DNA of 13,119 nt from NCBI GenBank assembly GCA_030599515.1, contig JAUVNV010000044.1, positions 1-13,119 on the forward strand, given 5' to 3'. The notes under the pieces were generated by a model. The model made no database searches and was not told where the DNA came from. It saw nothing but the letters and a program-made list of their open reading frames with translations. Below are positions 1 to 7,352 of this stretch, in pieces. How positions within the stretch are numbered: the stretch's first letter is position 1; each line of letters opens with the position of its first letter. Made by a program: the position numbers and the translations under genes. The DNA is from Acidimicrobiia bacterium. Its GTDB lineage: Bacteria; Actinomycetota; Acidimicrobiia; Spongiisociales; UBA5794.

Positions 1-23
1 CCGCCAATCTCGTCGGGTAACCA

Positions 24-1268
24 CTACGAACCTGGGTTGCTCGAATCGCGAGAGCGTTCGTACTCATCGTTCAGGACTGCCAGCACTCCTTCGATCATCT
101 GGGCTGATTGGTACGAGTAACTGAGGTCGAAGATGTGTTGAGCACCGGGGAACTCCATGTAGATGACCCGCTCTTGTGATGTGCCCTCGAGTCGCTCGAC
201 GAACGCCCTCGCTTCCACCACAGGCGCGAGGGAGTCGCGATCGCCCTGGGCGATAACGAACGGTGGAGCGTCGAGATGGACTCGATCGAGGGGTGACATC
301 TCAGCGAACTTCTCGGGCTCGTCGTCGAGGAACGCCTTGATGACGAGTGGTTCCATGAGCATGGAGACGAACCGGGCGGTCTGGACGCCCATTCGATCGG
401 TGACGTCGTAGATCCCGTAAACGGGAGCCACGATCTGAACGGATGTGTCTGCGTCCTCGAACCCGGGTTGATACCGTGGATCGTTCTCTGTGAGGGCAAC
501 AAGGGCGGCGAGGTTTCCCCCGGCCGATCCGCCCGATACGGCCACGAAGGAGGGGTCACCGCCGTAATCGACGGCATGTTCGCGGATCCAAACGAGACCG
601 GCCTTGACGTCGGCGAGCTGGTCCGGCAAAGCGACGCCGGGGCTCAGGCGGTAGTTGACCGAGAAGCACAGCCATCCGGCTCGAGCCATGTGGTGCAGCA
701 AGGGCAGCCCCTGCTCACGCTTGTCACCCATGACCCAACCGCCACCGTGGACGTACATGAAGACCGGTCGGTTCGTGCGGTCCGTCTTGTCGCGGTACAC
801 GTCGAGTTTGACGGTGTGGCCGGCGATCCGCCTGAACGGGATGTTCCTGATCTTCTCGACGCTCCAACCCCTGAGCGGGGCGGAGAGCAGAACTCGCCAC
901 ATGGGAACCGATGGGCCAGATCGTGTCACGTGGGCTTCGGCGAGTGCGGCGTCGACGACCTGACCAGAACTTCGCGTCCTCGAGAGAATCAGGACCGTGC
1001 CCAACCAGGAGAAGACGAGGAGAACGACGCCGACCCAGCCGACGGCGTACCCCAGTGCTCCCATCCAGATGAGGATGCCGGCGACGACCATCTGGAACAG
1101 GACGAGTTGACCCGGCAGTCCGATCACGAACCACGACCAGAACATGCTTGGGAAGAGCAACGCCGTCTGACGGAACGGATACAAAGCGTTGAAGGTCGCA
1201 GCGGCAGCCCACATGCCGACCAAGAGCAGAAGGACGGCGCTGATCATCGGCCAATCCAGTTCGATCAT
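24..1268 (-). CDS. Membrane-anchored alpha/beta hydrolase (HSL-type esterase/lipase family)
   Basis: This 414-residue protein is probably a carboxylesterase or lipase fixed to the membrane. Residues ~8-97 hold three or so hydrophobic segments, followed by a soluble alpha/beta-hydrolase domain from ~150 to 400. The oxyanion-hole motif HGGG is at 174-177. The nucleophile elbow GGSAG is at 246-250, making Ser248 the nucleophile. GDRDSL at 342-347 supplies an Asp (probably D345), and His378 lies in AQH, so a complete catalytic triad is visible. This set of motifs is typical of the hormone-sensitive-lipase-like esterases. The ATG at 1268 overlaps the stop of the upstream acyltransferase gene by 4 bp (TCAT at 1265-1268 on the plus strand), so translation is probably coupled. 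The natural substrate cannot be read from the sequence; an acyl ester of a lipid is an inference from the neighbour. Family assignment is firm, specificity unknown. Confidence 0.9.
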   Translation of the reverse strand: MIELDWPMISAVLLLLVGMWAAAATFNALYPFRQTALLFPSMFWSWFVIGLPGQLVLFQMVVAGILIWMGALGYAVGWVGVVLLVFSWLGTVLILSRTRSSGQVVDAALAEAHVTRSGPSVPMWRVLLSAPLRGWSVEKIRNIPFRRIAGHTVKLDVYRDKTDRTNRPVFMYVHGGGWVMGDKREQGLPLLHHMARAGWLCFSVNYRLSPGVALPDQLADVKAGLVWIREHAVDYGGDPSFVAVSGGSAGGNLAALVALTENDPRYQPGFEDADTSVQIVAPVYGIYDVTDRMGVQTARFVSMLMEPLVIKAFLDDEPEKFAEMSPLDRVHLDAPPFVIAQGDRDSLAPVVEARAFVERLEGTSQERVIYMEFPGAQHIFDLSYSYQSAQMIEGVLAVLNDEYERSRDSSNPGS

Positions 1269-2572
1269 GCTTCACCGAGGATGTCCGACAGTTCAGTGTC
1301 TGCCTCGATACGGAGTTTCGTCAGGTCCGGCAAGAGGGCGAGATGATTGCGAACAGCCCACCAGCCTGATAGCGCCTCGAAGAGATCGACGACCTGAGTG
1401 ATCCCCAGCACCAGGAACACGAGTCCGACGATGACAAACAAGAGGGCGATCCATACGGTATTCGGGTCACTGAGAATCAATAAGACGATCCACGACAACG
1501 GGAAGACAACCATGCCCGTGATCACACGAGCGGTCCCCTTCGACACGGGTTCCTTCACGAGGGCCCCGACCGCCATGACGAGCAGGATCGCGACGAAGTT
1601 GGCGGTCAAACCGAGCAGGGCGAACGGTGCCATCGCTACCACGATGATGCCCTTGACGAGCGCCACCCTGGCGAGATCCGTCGTCTTTGGCATCGGCTGA
1701 ATCTGGTCGTCTCCGAGGCCGCTGGCCGTGAGGGCGAGTTGGTACCGCCCGGTGGCGGCGAGTCGATTCTCATCCCTGACGTCGATCGAACTAGCGAGTT
1801 CCTGGGCGACCGTCCGGAGTTCGGCCATGGTCGGCTCGGAGAATGCCTTCGACATCCCGGTTCTCAGGTGGATCGAGGCTGCGAGCATCATCGTCCGTTC
1901 CCGTACGAGGGATCCGAAGTCGGGAGAGACCGCTCCGAGGCGTTCGGCGATGAGGCTGGTCACTTGATCCACGAGAACGCGATCGGACTCCCGGGGTTCC
2001 TGCCTGCCGGCGAGTTCGACGATCTCGTCCTCCGTGATCCGATCCCCCACCTCGACGAGAACGCGGGACCGCGACGAGACCTTGTCCTCGTAGGTGATAC
2101 CCACAGGGATGATCGCCAGGTTCTGGACCCCCGCTTCGATCGCGCTCAGGGCCATGCGGGCGGCGCCGGTACGGACCTTCTGGAGTTCCTGAGTGTCCGT
2201 GACCGTGCCCTCCGGGAAGATGAGAACGGTCCTGCCTTTGGAGAGCACCTTCGCCACTTCGTGGAACGACGAGGTGTTCTTCGCCGTGTCCGAGTGGTCC
2301 ATCTGGCGATAGACCGGGACGACTCCCAATGCCCGGAGTCCGAGTCTCATGGGAAGCCTCTTGAAGAGCGTCGATTTGGCGACGATATATGGCAGACCAC
2401 CGAGCGCCCGGACGACGACGATCGCGTCGACGAGGCCACCGAAGTGGTTCGCCACGATGAGGCGTGGACCATCGTGACGTGCCGAGCCGTCGACTTCGAC
2501 CCCCTTGAAGAGGACAAGCGTGTAGATACGGGCGAAGGCACCGGCCAGCCACCAGCGGATTCGATAGATCAC
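1265..2572 (-). CDS. PlsC-like glycerolipid acyltransferase with C-terminal membrane domain
   Basis: The 435-residue product carries the motifs of the PlsC/LPLAT (1-acylglycerol-3-phosphate acyltransferase) superfamily. NHFGGLVD at 42-49 has catalytic His43 and Asp49 in an HX5D spacing, as in some long GPAT-like members, rather than the more common HX4D. FPEGT is at 119-123, and IPVGI near 155 is the last block. The N-terminus is amphipathic. Residues ~300-400 contain three to four strongly hydrophobic helices that a minimal ~240-aa PlsC lacks, so this belongs to the longer membrane-bound subgroup. It presumably transfers an acyl group to a glycerol or glycerophosphate acceptor at the inner membrane. 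The start is a GTG at 2572, exactly 6 nt after TAGAGT on the minus strand, indicating a leaderless transcript. It forms a two-gene operon with the downstream esterase (4-bp overlap). The exact acceptor is unknown. Confidence 0.87.
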   Translation of the reverse strand: MIYRIRWWLAGAFARIYTLVLFKGVEVDGSARHDGPRLIVANHFGGLVDAIVVVRALGGLPYIVAKSTLFKRLPMRLGLRALGVVPVYRQMDHSDTAKNTSSFHEVAKVLSKGRTVLIFPEGTVTDTQELQKVRTGAARMALSAIEAGVQNLAIIPVGITYEDKVSSRSRVLVEVGDRITEDEIVELAGRQEPRESDRVLVDQVTSLIAERLGAVSPDFGSLVRERTMMLAASIHLRTGMSKAFSEPTMAELRTVAQELASSIDVRDENRLAATGRYQLALTASGLGDDQIQPMPKTTDLARVALVKGIIVVAMAPFALLGLTANFVAILLVMAVGALVKEPVSKGTARVITGMVVFPLSWIVLLILSDPNTVWIALLFVIVGLVFLVLGITQVVDLFEALSGWWAVRNHLALLPDLTKLRIEADTELSDILGEA

Positions 2573-2578
2573 GGCGCC

Positions 2579-2584
2579 ACTCTA
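2579..2584 (-). promoter_or_regulatory. Candidate -10 element for the acyltransferase-esterase operon (leaderless)
   Basis: On the minus strand TAGAGT fits the actinobacterial -10 consensus TANNNT and is followed by a 6-nt spacer and the GTG at 2572. Transcription would start at or on the start codon. No good TTGACA-like -35 is evident; that region abuts the large hairpin at 2606-2661. Confidence 0.5.
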
Positions 2585-2605
2585 TGCCGGATCGTCCCCC
2601 ACGCC

Positions 2606-2661
2606 AGGCGTCTTGCGTAGAAAACGACAGGATTCACCGTCGTTTTCTACGCAAGATGCCT
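2606..2661. repeat. Long perfect-stem inverted repeat between MaoC-like and acyltransferase genes
   Basis: The 18-nt arm TCTTGCGTAGAAAACGAC (2611-2628) is exactly reverse-complementary to 2639-2656 around a 10-nt loop. Four further positions extend the stem to 22 bp (2606-2661), with a single G/T pair at 2610/2657. That pair is a wobble in plus-strand RNA but a mismatch in minus-strand RNA. The structure begins directly after the stop codon of the MaoC-like gene (TGA at 2664-2662), so it could act as a transcription terminator or mRNA 3' stabiliser. Neither side has the run of T expected of an intrinsic terminator. Its perfection and length also fit a dispersed palindromic repeat unit. Confidence 0.8.
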
Positions 2662-3492
2662 TCAGTCGGTGTGGATGATGAGTAGTCCGTCCCGGATCGC
2701 CTTGCCGCCCCCCGGCTCGAGGACCTCGAATCGCACGGCGCCGTCGACCGCCGGGCCGATACGAAGTGTGAGCGTTGACGGCATGAAGACCATCGCGCCG
2801 AAGCGTGCTGCTATCCGAGAGACACTCTTGGCGTCGCCGTCGAAGCGCTCGGCCACGATGCGCGACACGGCCATGGCGAGAGTCGCGGTTCCCTGGAGGA
2901 GCAGTCCGGGAAGGCCCGCCGCTTCGGCGACGGCAGCATCGGTATGGATCGGGTTCCAGATACGCGCTGCCTCCGCATAGATCACACTGGCGTCGGCCGC
3001 GACCGAGATCGGGACACTCGTGAAGCCGCCATTCGTGGGCAACGGTTCGAGGACCGGCCCGGCGTTCTCGAGTGAACGATCGCCACCGGCTACGTCCAGA
3101 CCCCGGTAGATCACGCCGAACCACGTGGTCGCAACGGGGTGTCCCTCGGCGTCCGCGGTGTCGAGCCTGACCAACTGGTAGGCGCCGGCTCGGCGGGATT
3201 CCACCGATGTGATCGTTGCCGTCGTCGTCACCGTCATGCCCGCGCGGATCGGTCGGTGGATGGCAAGGTCGTGGGTGACGTGGACACCTCTGAACAGATC
3301 GCCGGGCGTCAGCCCTGTTGGTATGTGTCGGGGATCCAGGAAGATCGGCCACTCGAAACACACCGGGAACAAGGGATGGGCGGTTGCGGCTGATGCGGCG
3401 ACAGCCGTCGAGTACGCCGTCACCCAGTCGCCGTCGATCTCGTGTGTGATCGGCTCGCCCGTGAGCCCAACGATGTCGGAGGAGATCGGCAC
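2662..3492 (-). CDS. MaoC-like (hotdog-fold) acyl dehydratase family protein
   Basis: The 276-residue protein resembles the two-hotdog MaoC/FAS1-dehydratase-like proteins that act on acyl-CoA or acyl thioesters. An N-terminal hotdog covers about 5-135 (HVTHDLAIHRPIRAG at ~71-85). A C-terminal MaoC-type half follows, with WNPIHTD at 179-185 and AGLPGLLLQGTATLAM at ~192-207. The usual hydratase-2 signature is SGDxNPIH. Here Asn180 and His183 are kept, but the position of the catalytic Asp is Ile178, and the HG that usually ends the motif is QG. Enoyl hydratase activity is therefore uncertain; the protein may bind acyl groups or use another residue. The start is GTG at 3492, 6 nt downstream of TAGCAT. 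It is transcribed away from the transporter gene at 3558. Confidence 0.8.
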   Translation of the reverse strand: MPISSDIVGLTGEPITHEIDGDWVTAYSTAVAASAATAHPLFPVCFEWPIFLDPRHIPTGLTPGDLFRGVHVTHDLAIHRPIRAGMTVTTTATITSVESRRAGAYQLVRLDTADAEGHPVATTWFGVIYRGLDVAGGDRSLENAGPVLEPLPTNGGFTSVPISVAADASVIYAEAARIWNPIHTDAAVAEAAGLPGLLLQGTATLAMAVSRIVAERFDGDAKSVSRIAARFGAMVFMPSTLTLRIGPAVDGAVRFEVLEPGGGKAIRDGLLIIHTD

Positions 3493-3498
3493 GACGCC

Positions 3499-3504
3499 AT
3501 GCTA
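3499..3504 (-). promoter_or_regulatory. Candidate -10 element for MaoC-like gene (leaderless)
   Basis: The minus-strand hexamer TAGCAT fits TANNNT and is followed by 6 nt and the GTG at 3492. It lies in the 65-bp divergent promoter region shared with the plus-strand transporter gene. No ribosome binding site is seen before the GTG, which agrees with a leaderless message. Confidence 0.5.
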
Positions 3505-3545
3505 TCGAGCGCCGAGCGTCACGTTTCGTCAAACGCCGCTCCCAT

Positions 3546-3551
3546 TACCGT
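3546..3551 (+). promoter_or_regulatory. Candidate -10 element for UreH/NicO-like gene (leaderless)
   Basis: TACCGT fits TANNNT and is followed by exactly 6 nt (GCTCAC) and the ATG at 3558. There is no Shine-Dalgarno sequence before the ATG. The -35 is weak (TTTCGT at 3524-3529, 16-nt spacing). Confidence 0.5.
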
Positions 3552-3557
3552 GCTCAC

Positions 3558-4205
3558 ATGATTCCCATCCTGACCGGATTCGCCGCGGGCGGTTTGCACG
3601 TCTTCTCAGGTGTGGATCACCTCGCGGCACTCGCTCCGGCGGCTGTTGAGAATCCGTCCGGCGCGGCACGAACCGGAGTCTTCTGGGGTCTCGGTCACGG
3701 AATCGGCGTTGCCATCATCGGCGGGATCGGACTGGCGTTGCGGGGCCTCGTCGACGTTGAGGCCTGGTCGGGGTGGGCGGAGTTCCTCGTCGGTTTCCTG
3801 CTCATCGGCATCGGGACTTGGGCGGTCTCCCGAGCAGGGCGGATCGAGATCCACGAGCACCCGCACTCCCACGACGATGAAGGCCACGAGCATGTCCACG
3901 CCCACGACCCCGGCGATCGGTCCCATCATCATGCGGCGCTCGGGGTCGGCATCTTCCACGGTGTGGCAGGCGGCGGCCATCTCTTCGGCGTTCTGCCCGC
4001 GCTGGCGCTCCCAACGCACGAGGCGATCCTGTACCTCCTCGCATACCTCGTCGCATCTGTTGTGGCCATGGGGGCATTCGCATACGGAATCGGCGCTCTC
4101 GCCGGCAGATCTGGAAATGCGTGGATCAGACGACTGATGTACGGATCCGGTGTGCTGGCAGCGAGCGTGGGCGTGTTCTGGGTCGTCAGCACCTGGCCCT
4201 TCTGA
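3558..4205 (+). CDS. UreH/NicO-like metal transporter with His-rich loop
   Basis: This 215-residue integral membrane protein looks like the UreH/NicO branch of nickel/cobalt transporters. The first helix carries GLHVFSGVDHLAAL, an H-X5-DH form (His14, Asp20, His21). That is the signature of the UreH-like branch, whereas classical NiCoT permeases have HX4DH. A matching second half begins at GVGIFHGVAGGG (129-140). Hydrophobic helices lie at about 2-30, 38-62, 74-92, 127-151, 157-182 and 196-212. Between the halves a hydrophilic loop (99-125) contains eleven histidines in alternating HxH patterns, a probable metal-collecting region. Ni2+ or Co2+ is expected from the family, but the ion cannot be decided here; no urease or hydrogenase gene is in the window. 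It may also be an exporter or thiol-cofactor-related UreH paralogue. Confidence 0.82.
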   Translation: MIPILTGFAAGGLHVFSGVDHLAALAPAAVENPSGAARTGVFWGLGHGIGVAIIGGIGLALRGLVDVEAWSGWAEFLVGFLLIGIGTWAVSRAGRIEIHEHPHSHDDEGHEHVHAHDPGDRSHHHAALGVGIFHGVAGGGHLFGVLPALALPTHEAILYLLAYLVASVVAMGAFAYGIGALAGRSGNAWIRRLMYGSGVLAASVGVFWVVSTWPF

Positions 4206-4275
4206 CCACGGTTTGACAGCGATGCGCGTCGCAGATCTCCGAGTCTCTCGAGATGTGGGGCGCCGGATTCTCCGA

Positions 4276-4281
4276 TAGGGT
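4276..4281 (+). promoter_or_regulatory. Candidate -10 element for SARP regulator gene (leaderless)
   Basis: TAGGGT matches TANNNT and stands 6 nt before the ATG at 4288, with no Shine-Dalgarno sequence in between. A TTGACA lies at 4213-4218 but is too far upstream to be its -35. No copy of the 11-bp-spaced element found at 7228 and 8129 occurs here, so direct autoregulation through that site is not indicated. Confidence 0.5.
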
Positions 4282-4287
4282 GCGAGT

Positions 4288-7209
4288 ATGGACGCTCAGA
4301 GCACCGTCGTACTGCGCTTGCTCGGGCCGTTCGAGGTGGCGGTCGACGGGGCGATCGTTGATTGCGGCGGCCCCAAGCAACGGTCCCTGCTTGCCTATCT
4401 CGTCCTTCACGACGGCGAGCCGGTCAACCTCGATACGCTCGTGCGAGCGGTGTGGGGCGACGACGCACCCGATGGGGCGGTCCGGTCTCTGCGGACGTAC
4501 ATCTCGAACGTGCGACGCTTGCTCGGTCCCGCCGTCGAGCTGCGGGGCGAGCGTGGGACGTACCGCCTCGATCTTCGATCGGGTGAGACCGACGTCGAGC
4601 GTTTCCGCATGGCCGTCAAGGAAGCGGCAACGGTGGAGGATCCTCGTGACCGCAGCAGAATCCTGGAGGAGGCGATCGATCTCTGGAGGGGCCCCTTCCT
4701 TGCGGGCATCGATCGCTCCTGGGTGCAGGAGGAGGAGGCGATCCTCGGATGGGAGCGTCAACGCGCAGTCGCGGCGTGGGCAGAGGCGACCATCGACGGC
4801 GGCCATCCCGACCGGGTGATCCCGGTCCTCGAACGCGCCGCGGTCGACGCTCCACTCGACGAGCACATCTGCGGTCTCCTCATGCGCGCCCTGTACGGAT
4901 CCGGTCGTCAAGCCGATGCACTCGCCGTCTACCGGAGGTTGCGGGACGGTCTGGCTCGGGATCTCGGCGTAGAGCCGGGCCTGGAGCTCCAAGCGCTCGA
5001 AGAGCAGATCCTGCTGCACGAGTCGGCGATGAGTAGTCCTGAACCCCGATGGCTTCTGCCATCCCCAACCACCGATCTCGTGGGACGCGAAGCGGAGGTC
5101 GAAGATCTCCTCGCGCGAATCGAACAGGTCCGAGTGTTGACCCTCACCGGCCCCGGTGGAGTCGGCAAGACCCGACTGGCCATCGAGGTCGGTCGGCGGA
5201 TCAGCGAGCAGGGAGAGCGACCCGTCTTCTTCGCCGACCTGTCCACCATATCCGACGAATCGGCGGTCGATACGATCCTGGCATCGAGTGTCCGCGTCCA
5301 ACCTCACCCGAATTCAGGGCCACTCGCCAGTCTGATCGAGTACCTGCGACCACGCAGGGCGCTGCTCATCGTCGACAACTGCGAGCACGTTGCCGCGACG
5401 ACGGCCCGATCACTCGCGGCTCTGGCCCGGAGTTGCCCGCAGGTCACGTTGGTTGCAACGAGTCGAGCTCCTCTACACATCGACGGGGAACTCGAGTGGC
5501 GCACCCCGTCCCTGGCACTCCCGAAGGAGGAAGACGCTTCCATTGAGGAGCTTCGCCGGTGGCCGGCGGTGGAGTTGTTGCTGAAGAGAGCGCCCAGTGC
5601 GTTTGAACTCACCGAGGCGAACTGTGCCGACGTCGTGGATCTGTGCTGCAATCTGGACGGGCTCCCTCTCGCATTGGAGCTTGCCGCTTCCCGGTTGGGG
5701 TCGATGACCCCCGCTGAAGTTGTCGCGGCGCTGGAGTCGCGTCTGCAGATTGCTCAGGCTGACTCGTCCGGGGAGACCCGACATGAGACGCTCGACGCCA
5801 CAATCAGCTGGTCCTATGAGCTGCTCTCGGAGAGGCCGCGACGACTCCTCGATCGTCTCGGCGTCATGTCCGGTCAATTCCTGTTCGAGGACGTTCTCTC
5901 GGTCTGTGTTCCCCAGCCCGGGTCGGCCGATGTCGTTCGCGGTTGGCTGTCGACGCTGGTCGATCAATCGCTCTTGATGGCCGAGACGTCGGGCCCCCGC
6001 ACGCGCTACCGACTTCTCGAGACGATCCGGAGATTCGCCCTCGATCGTCTCGGGGGCGACGACCAAGATGTTCGCAGACGTCACGCGCACCACTACGCCG
6101 CGCTGGCCGAACGCGAGGCTGCCTCGCTACTCACGCGAGAAGAGAGCGATGCCGTGGGCGAACTCTCCGCCGCTCACGACAACCTTCGCAGCGCTGTGGG
6201 TTGGGCGATCGAGACCGGGGAGATCGAGACCGCTTCTCGTATCGTGGCTTCTATCTCCGACTGGGGATACTTCCGATCTCACTACGAGCTGAGCAGGTGG
6301 GCTCGTTGGGTGTGGGAGGCGGCGACGCCGGGTGGCACTCGGTGGAGAGCGGTGTGCGGGAGCGCAGCCCGCGGCGCCTGGATCGAAGGCCAATTCGATG
6401 ATGCCGTCCGGTTTGGCACCGCAGCGACTGCCGTCGGCACGGTGATCGCACTATCCGCTCACCCCGACGACTGCGTCGCCGATATCGCCCTTTACCGCGG
6501 CGATGCGAGATCGGCGTTGGTTCACTATTCGCGAGCGGCAGAACAGGCGAAGGAGCGCGGGGACGCTATCAGAGAGGTGTGGGGAACGTGCTACGTCGCT
6601 CTCACCAATGCCGTGCTTCGACGGGCATCTGAGGCGATCGAGGCCGCGACGCTAGCACTGGCAGTCGCACGTGAGATCCGCAATCCAACCTTGCTGGCGT
6701 TCTCCCTCTACGCCAACGGCCTCGCTGTCAAGCACCGAGAAGCACCAGAGGCGATCTCGATGTTCGAGGAGGCGGTACGGATGGCCGACTCTGTGGCGAA
6801 CGACTGGTTCGGTGGAATCGCTCGGATGGAACTTGCCTCTACCAGGACCGGTCACGGCAATCTGCGTGGGGGATTCCAGGATTTCGCCAGCGTCATCGAC
6901 CACTGGCACCGGGCTGGAGACGACACACAACTTCGCTTCACGTGGCGCTACCTCGTACGCGCGCTGTCCGATGTCGGCCTCCCAGACGATGCAACGATCC
7001 TCTCGGGTGCCCTGCTGGTCGAATCCAGTTCGGTCCTCAGCCACCCTCATCCACAACTGGTGGCCGAACTCAAAGAAGTGCTGGGTGATTCCGAGTACAC
7101 GCGACTCACCGTCCGAGGGTCGATCATGTCGATGCCCGAACTGGTGACTATGAGTCTCGATGCCATCGCCCGCGCTCTCGGTGACGGCGTGTCAGTCCGA
7201 GAGGCCTGA
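4288..7209 (+). CDS. AfsR/SARP-family transcriptional regulator (wHTH-BTAD-NTPase)
   Basis: This 973-residue regulator has the large AfsR-like architecture. An OmpR-type winged helix covers ~8-85 (LRLLGPFEVAVDG through LRTYISNVRRLLG). A bacterial transcriptional activation domain covers ~95-245 and ends in DLGVEPGLELQALEEQIL. A STAND/NB-ARC-type ATPase follows, with Walker A GPGGVGKT at 288-295, Walker B LLIVDNCEH around D363, an ATSR sensor-like stretch and GLPLA at 458-462. The remaining ~400 residues are helical and TPR-like. There is no C-terminal LuxR helix-turn-helix. SARPs of this type are usually activators that bind direct repeats near the -35, with the ATPase and TPR part acting as a nucleotide- or ligand-responsive switch. 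Two such repeat elements lie downstream, in front of the units at 7353 and 8200, so these are its likely targets (inference). No secondary-metabolite biosynthetic gene is visible in the window. Confidence 0.92.
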   Translation: MDAQSTVVLRLLGPFEVAVDGAIVDCGGPKQRSLLAYLVLHDGEPVNLDTLVRAVWGDDAPDGAVRSLRTYISNVRRLLGPAVELRGERGTYRLDLRSGETDVERFRMAVKEAATVEDPRDRSRILEEAIDLWRGPFLAGIDRSWVQEEEAILGWERQRAVAAWAEATIDGGHPDRVIPVLERAAVDAPLDEHICGLLMRALYGSGRQADALAVYRRLRDGLARDLGVEPGLELQALEEQILLHESAMSSPEPRWLLPSPTTDLVGREAEVEDLLARIEQVRVLTLTGPGGVGKTRLAIEVGRRISEQGERPVFFADLSTISDESAVDTILASSVRVQPHPNSGPLASLIEYLRPRRALLIVDNCEHVAATTARSLAALARSCPQVTLVATSRAPLHIDGELEWRTPSLALPKEEDASIEELRRWPAVELLLKRAPSAFELTEANCADVVDLCCNLDGLPLALELAASRLGSMTPAEVVAALESRLQIAQADSSGETRHETLDATISWSYELLSERPRRLLDRLGVMSGQFLFEDVLSVCVPQPGSADVVRGWLSTLVDQSLLMAETSGPRTRYRLLETIRRFALDRLGGDDQDVRRRHAHHYAALAEREAASLLTREESDAVGELSAAHDNLRSAVGWAIETGEIETASRIVASISDWGYFRSHYELSRWARWVWEAATPGGTRWRAVCGSAARGAWIEGQFDDAVRFGTAATAVGTVIALSAHPDDCVADIALYRGDARSALVHYSRAAEQAKERGDAIREVWGTCYVALTNAVLRRASEAIEAATLALAVAREIRNPTLLAFSLYANGLAVKHREAPEAISMFEEAVRMADSVANDWFGGIARMELASTRTGHGNLRGGFQDFASVIDHWHRAGDDTQLRFTWRYLVRALSDVGLPDDATILSGALLVESSSVLSHPHPQLVAELKEVLGDSEYTRLTVRGSIMSMPELVTMSLDAIARALGDGVSVREA

Positions 7210-7227
7210 AACCATTCGAGCGCGGAT

Positions 7228-7255
7228 TTGATCGTTCCTTGAAGTTCTCCTGATG
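7228..7255 (+). promoter_or_regulatory. Candidate SARP operator, copy 1 (three pentamers, 11-bp spacing)
   Basis: Three related pentamers start at 7228 (TTGAT), 7239 (TTGAA) and 7250 (CTGAT), exactly 11 bp apart. The whole 28-bp block is identical at 23 positions to 8129-8156. Such one-turn-spaced direct repeats are the known binding form of SARP activators. It lies 97 bp upstream of the secreted-protein gene and 18 bp after the regulator gene. A GGTAGT or TAGTTA hexamer at 7265-7272 is a weak -10 candidate. Confidence 0.6.
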
Positions 7256-7285
7256 CAGTTCGACGGTAGTTAGCGGTACTCGGCA

Positions 7286-7302
7286 CGATGGGCACGCCAT
7301 CG
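7286..7302 (+). other. Small hairpin in 5' leader of secreted-protein gene
   Basis: CGATGG (7286-7291) pairs with CCATCG (7297-7302) around a 5-nt loop. It lies between the candidate operator and the gene start, so it would be in the untranslated leader if transcription starts near 7275. No function is evident, and so short a stem could be chance. Confidence 0.3.
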
Positions 7303-7352
7303 AACGATCGAACACTCTCGGTGATGGGTCCGAGAAGGAGGGAGAAGGGAAG

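Noticed and set aside
1739..2620. 293-codon plus-strand frame opposite the acyltransferase
   Set aside because: Asp/Arg/Glu/His-rich shadow with no motif; the opposite strand carries intact PlsC motifs.
2582..3532. 316-codon minus-strand frame over the MaoC-like gene
   Set aside because: Arg-rich alternate frame of the same region, covering the divergent promoter and the hairpin; the MaoC frame has the conserved motif.
4213..4218. TTGACA as -35 of the regulator gene
   Set aside because: No TANNNT at 16-19 nt spacing, and it is about 57 nt from the better-placed TAGGGT at 4276.
4186..5307. 373-codon minus-strand frame opposite the start of the regulator
   Set aside because: Antisense to wHTH, BTAD and Walker A coding sequence and lacking any recognisable domain.
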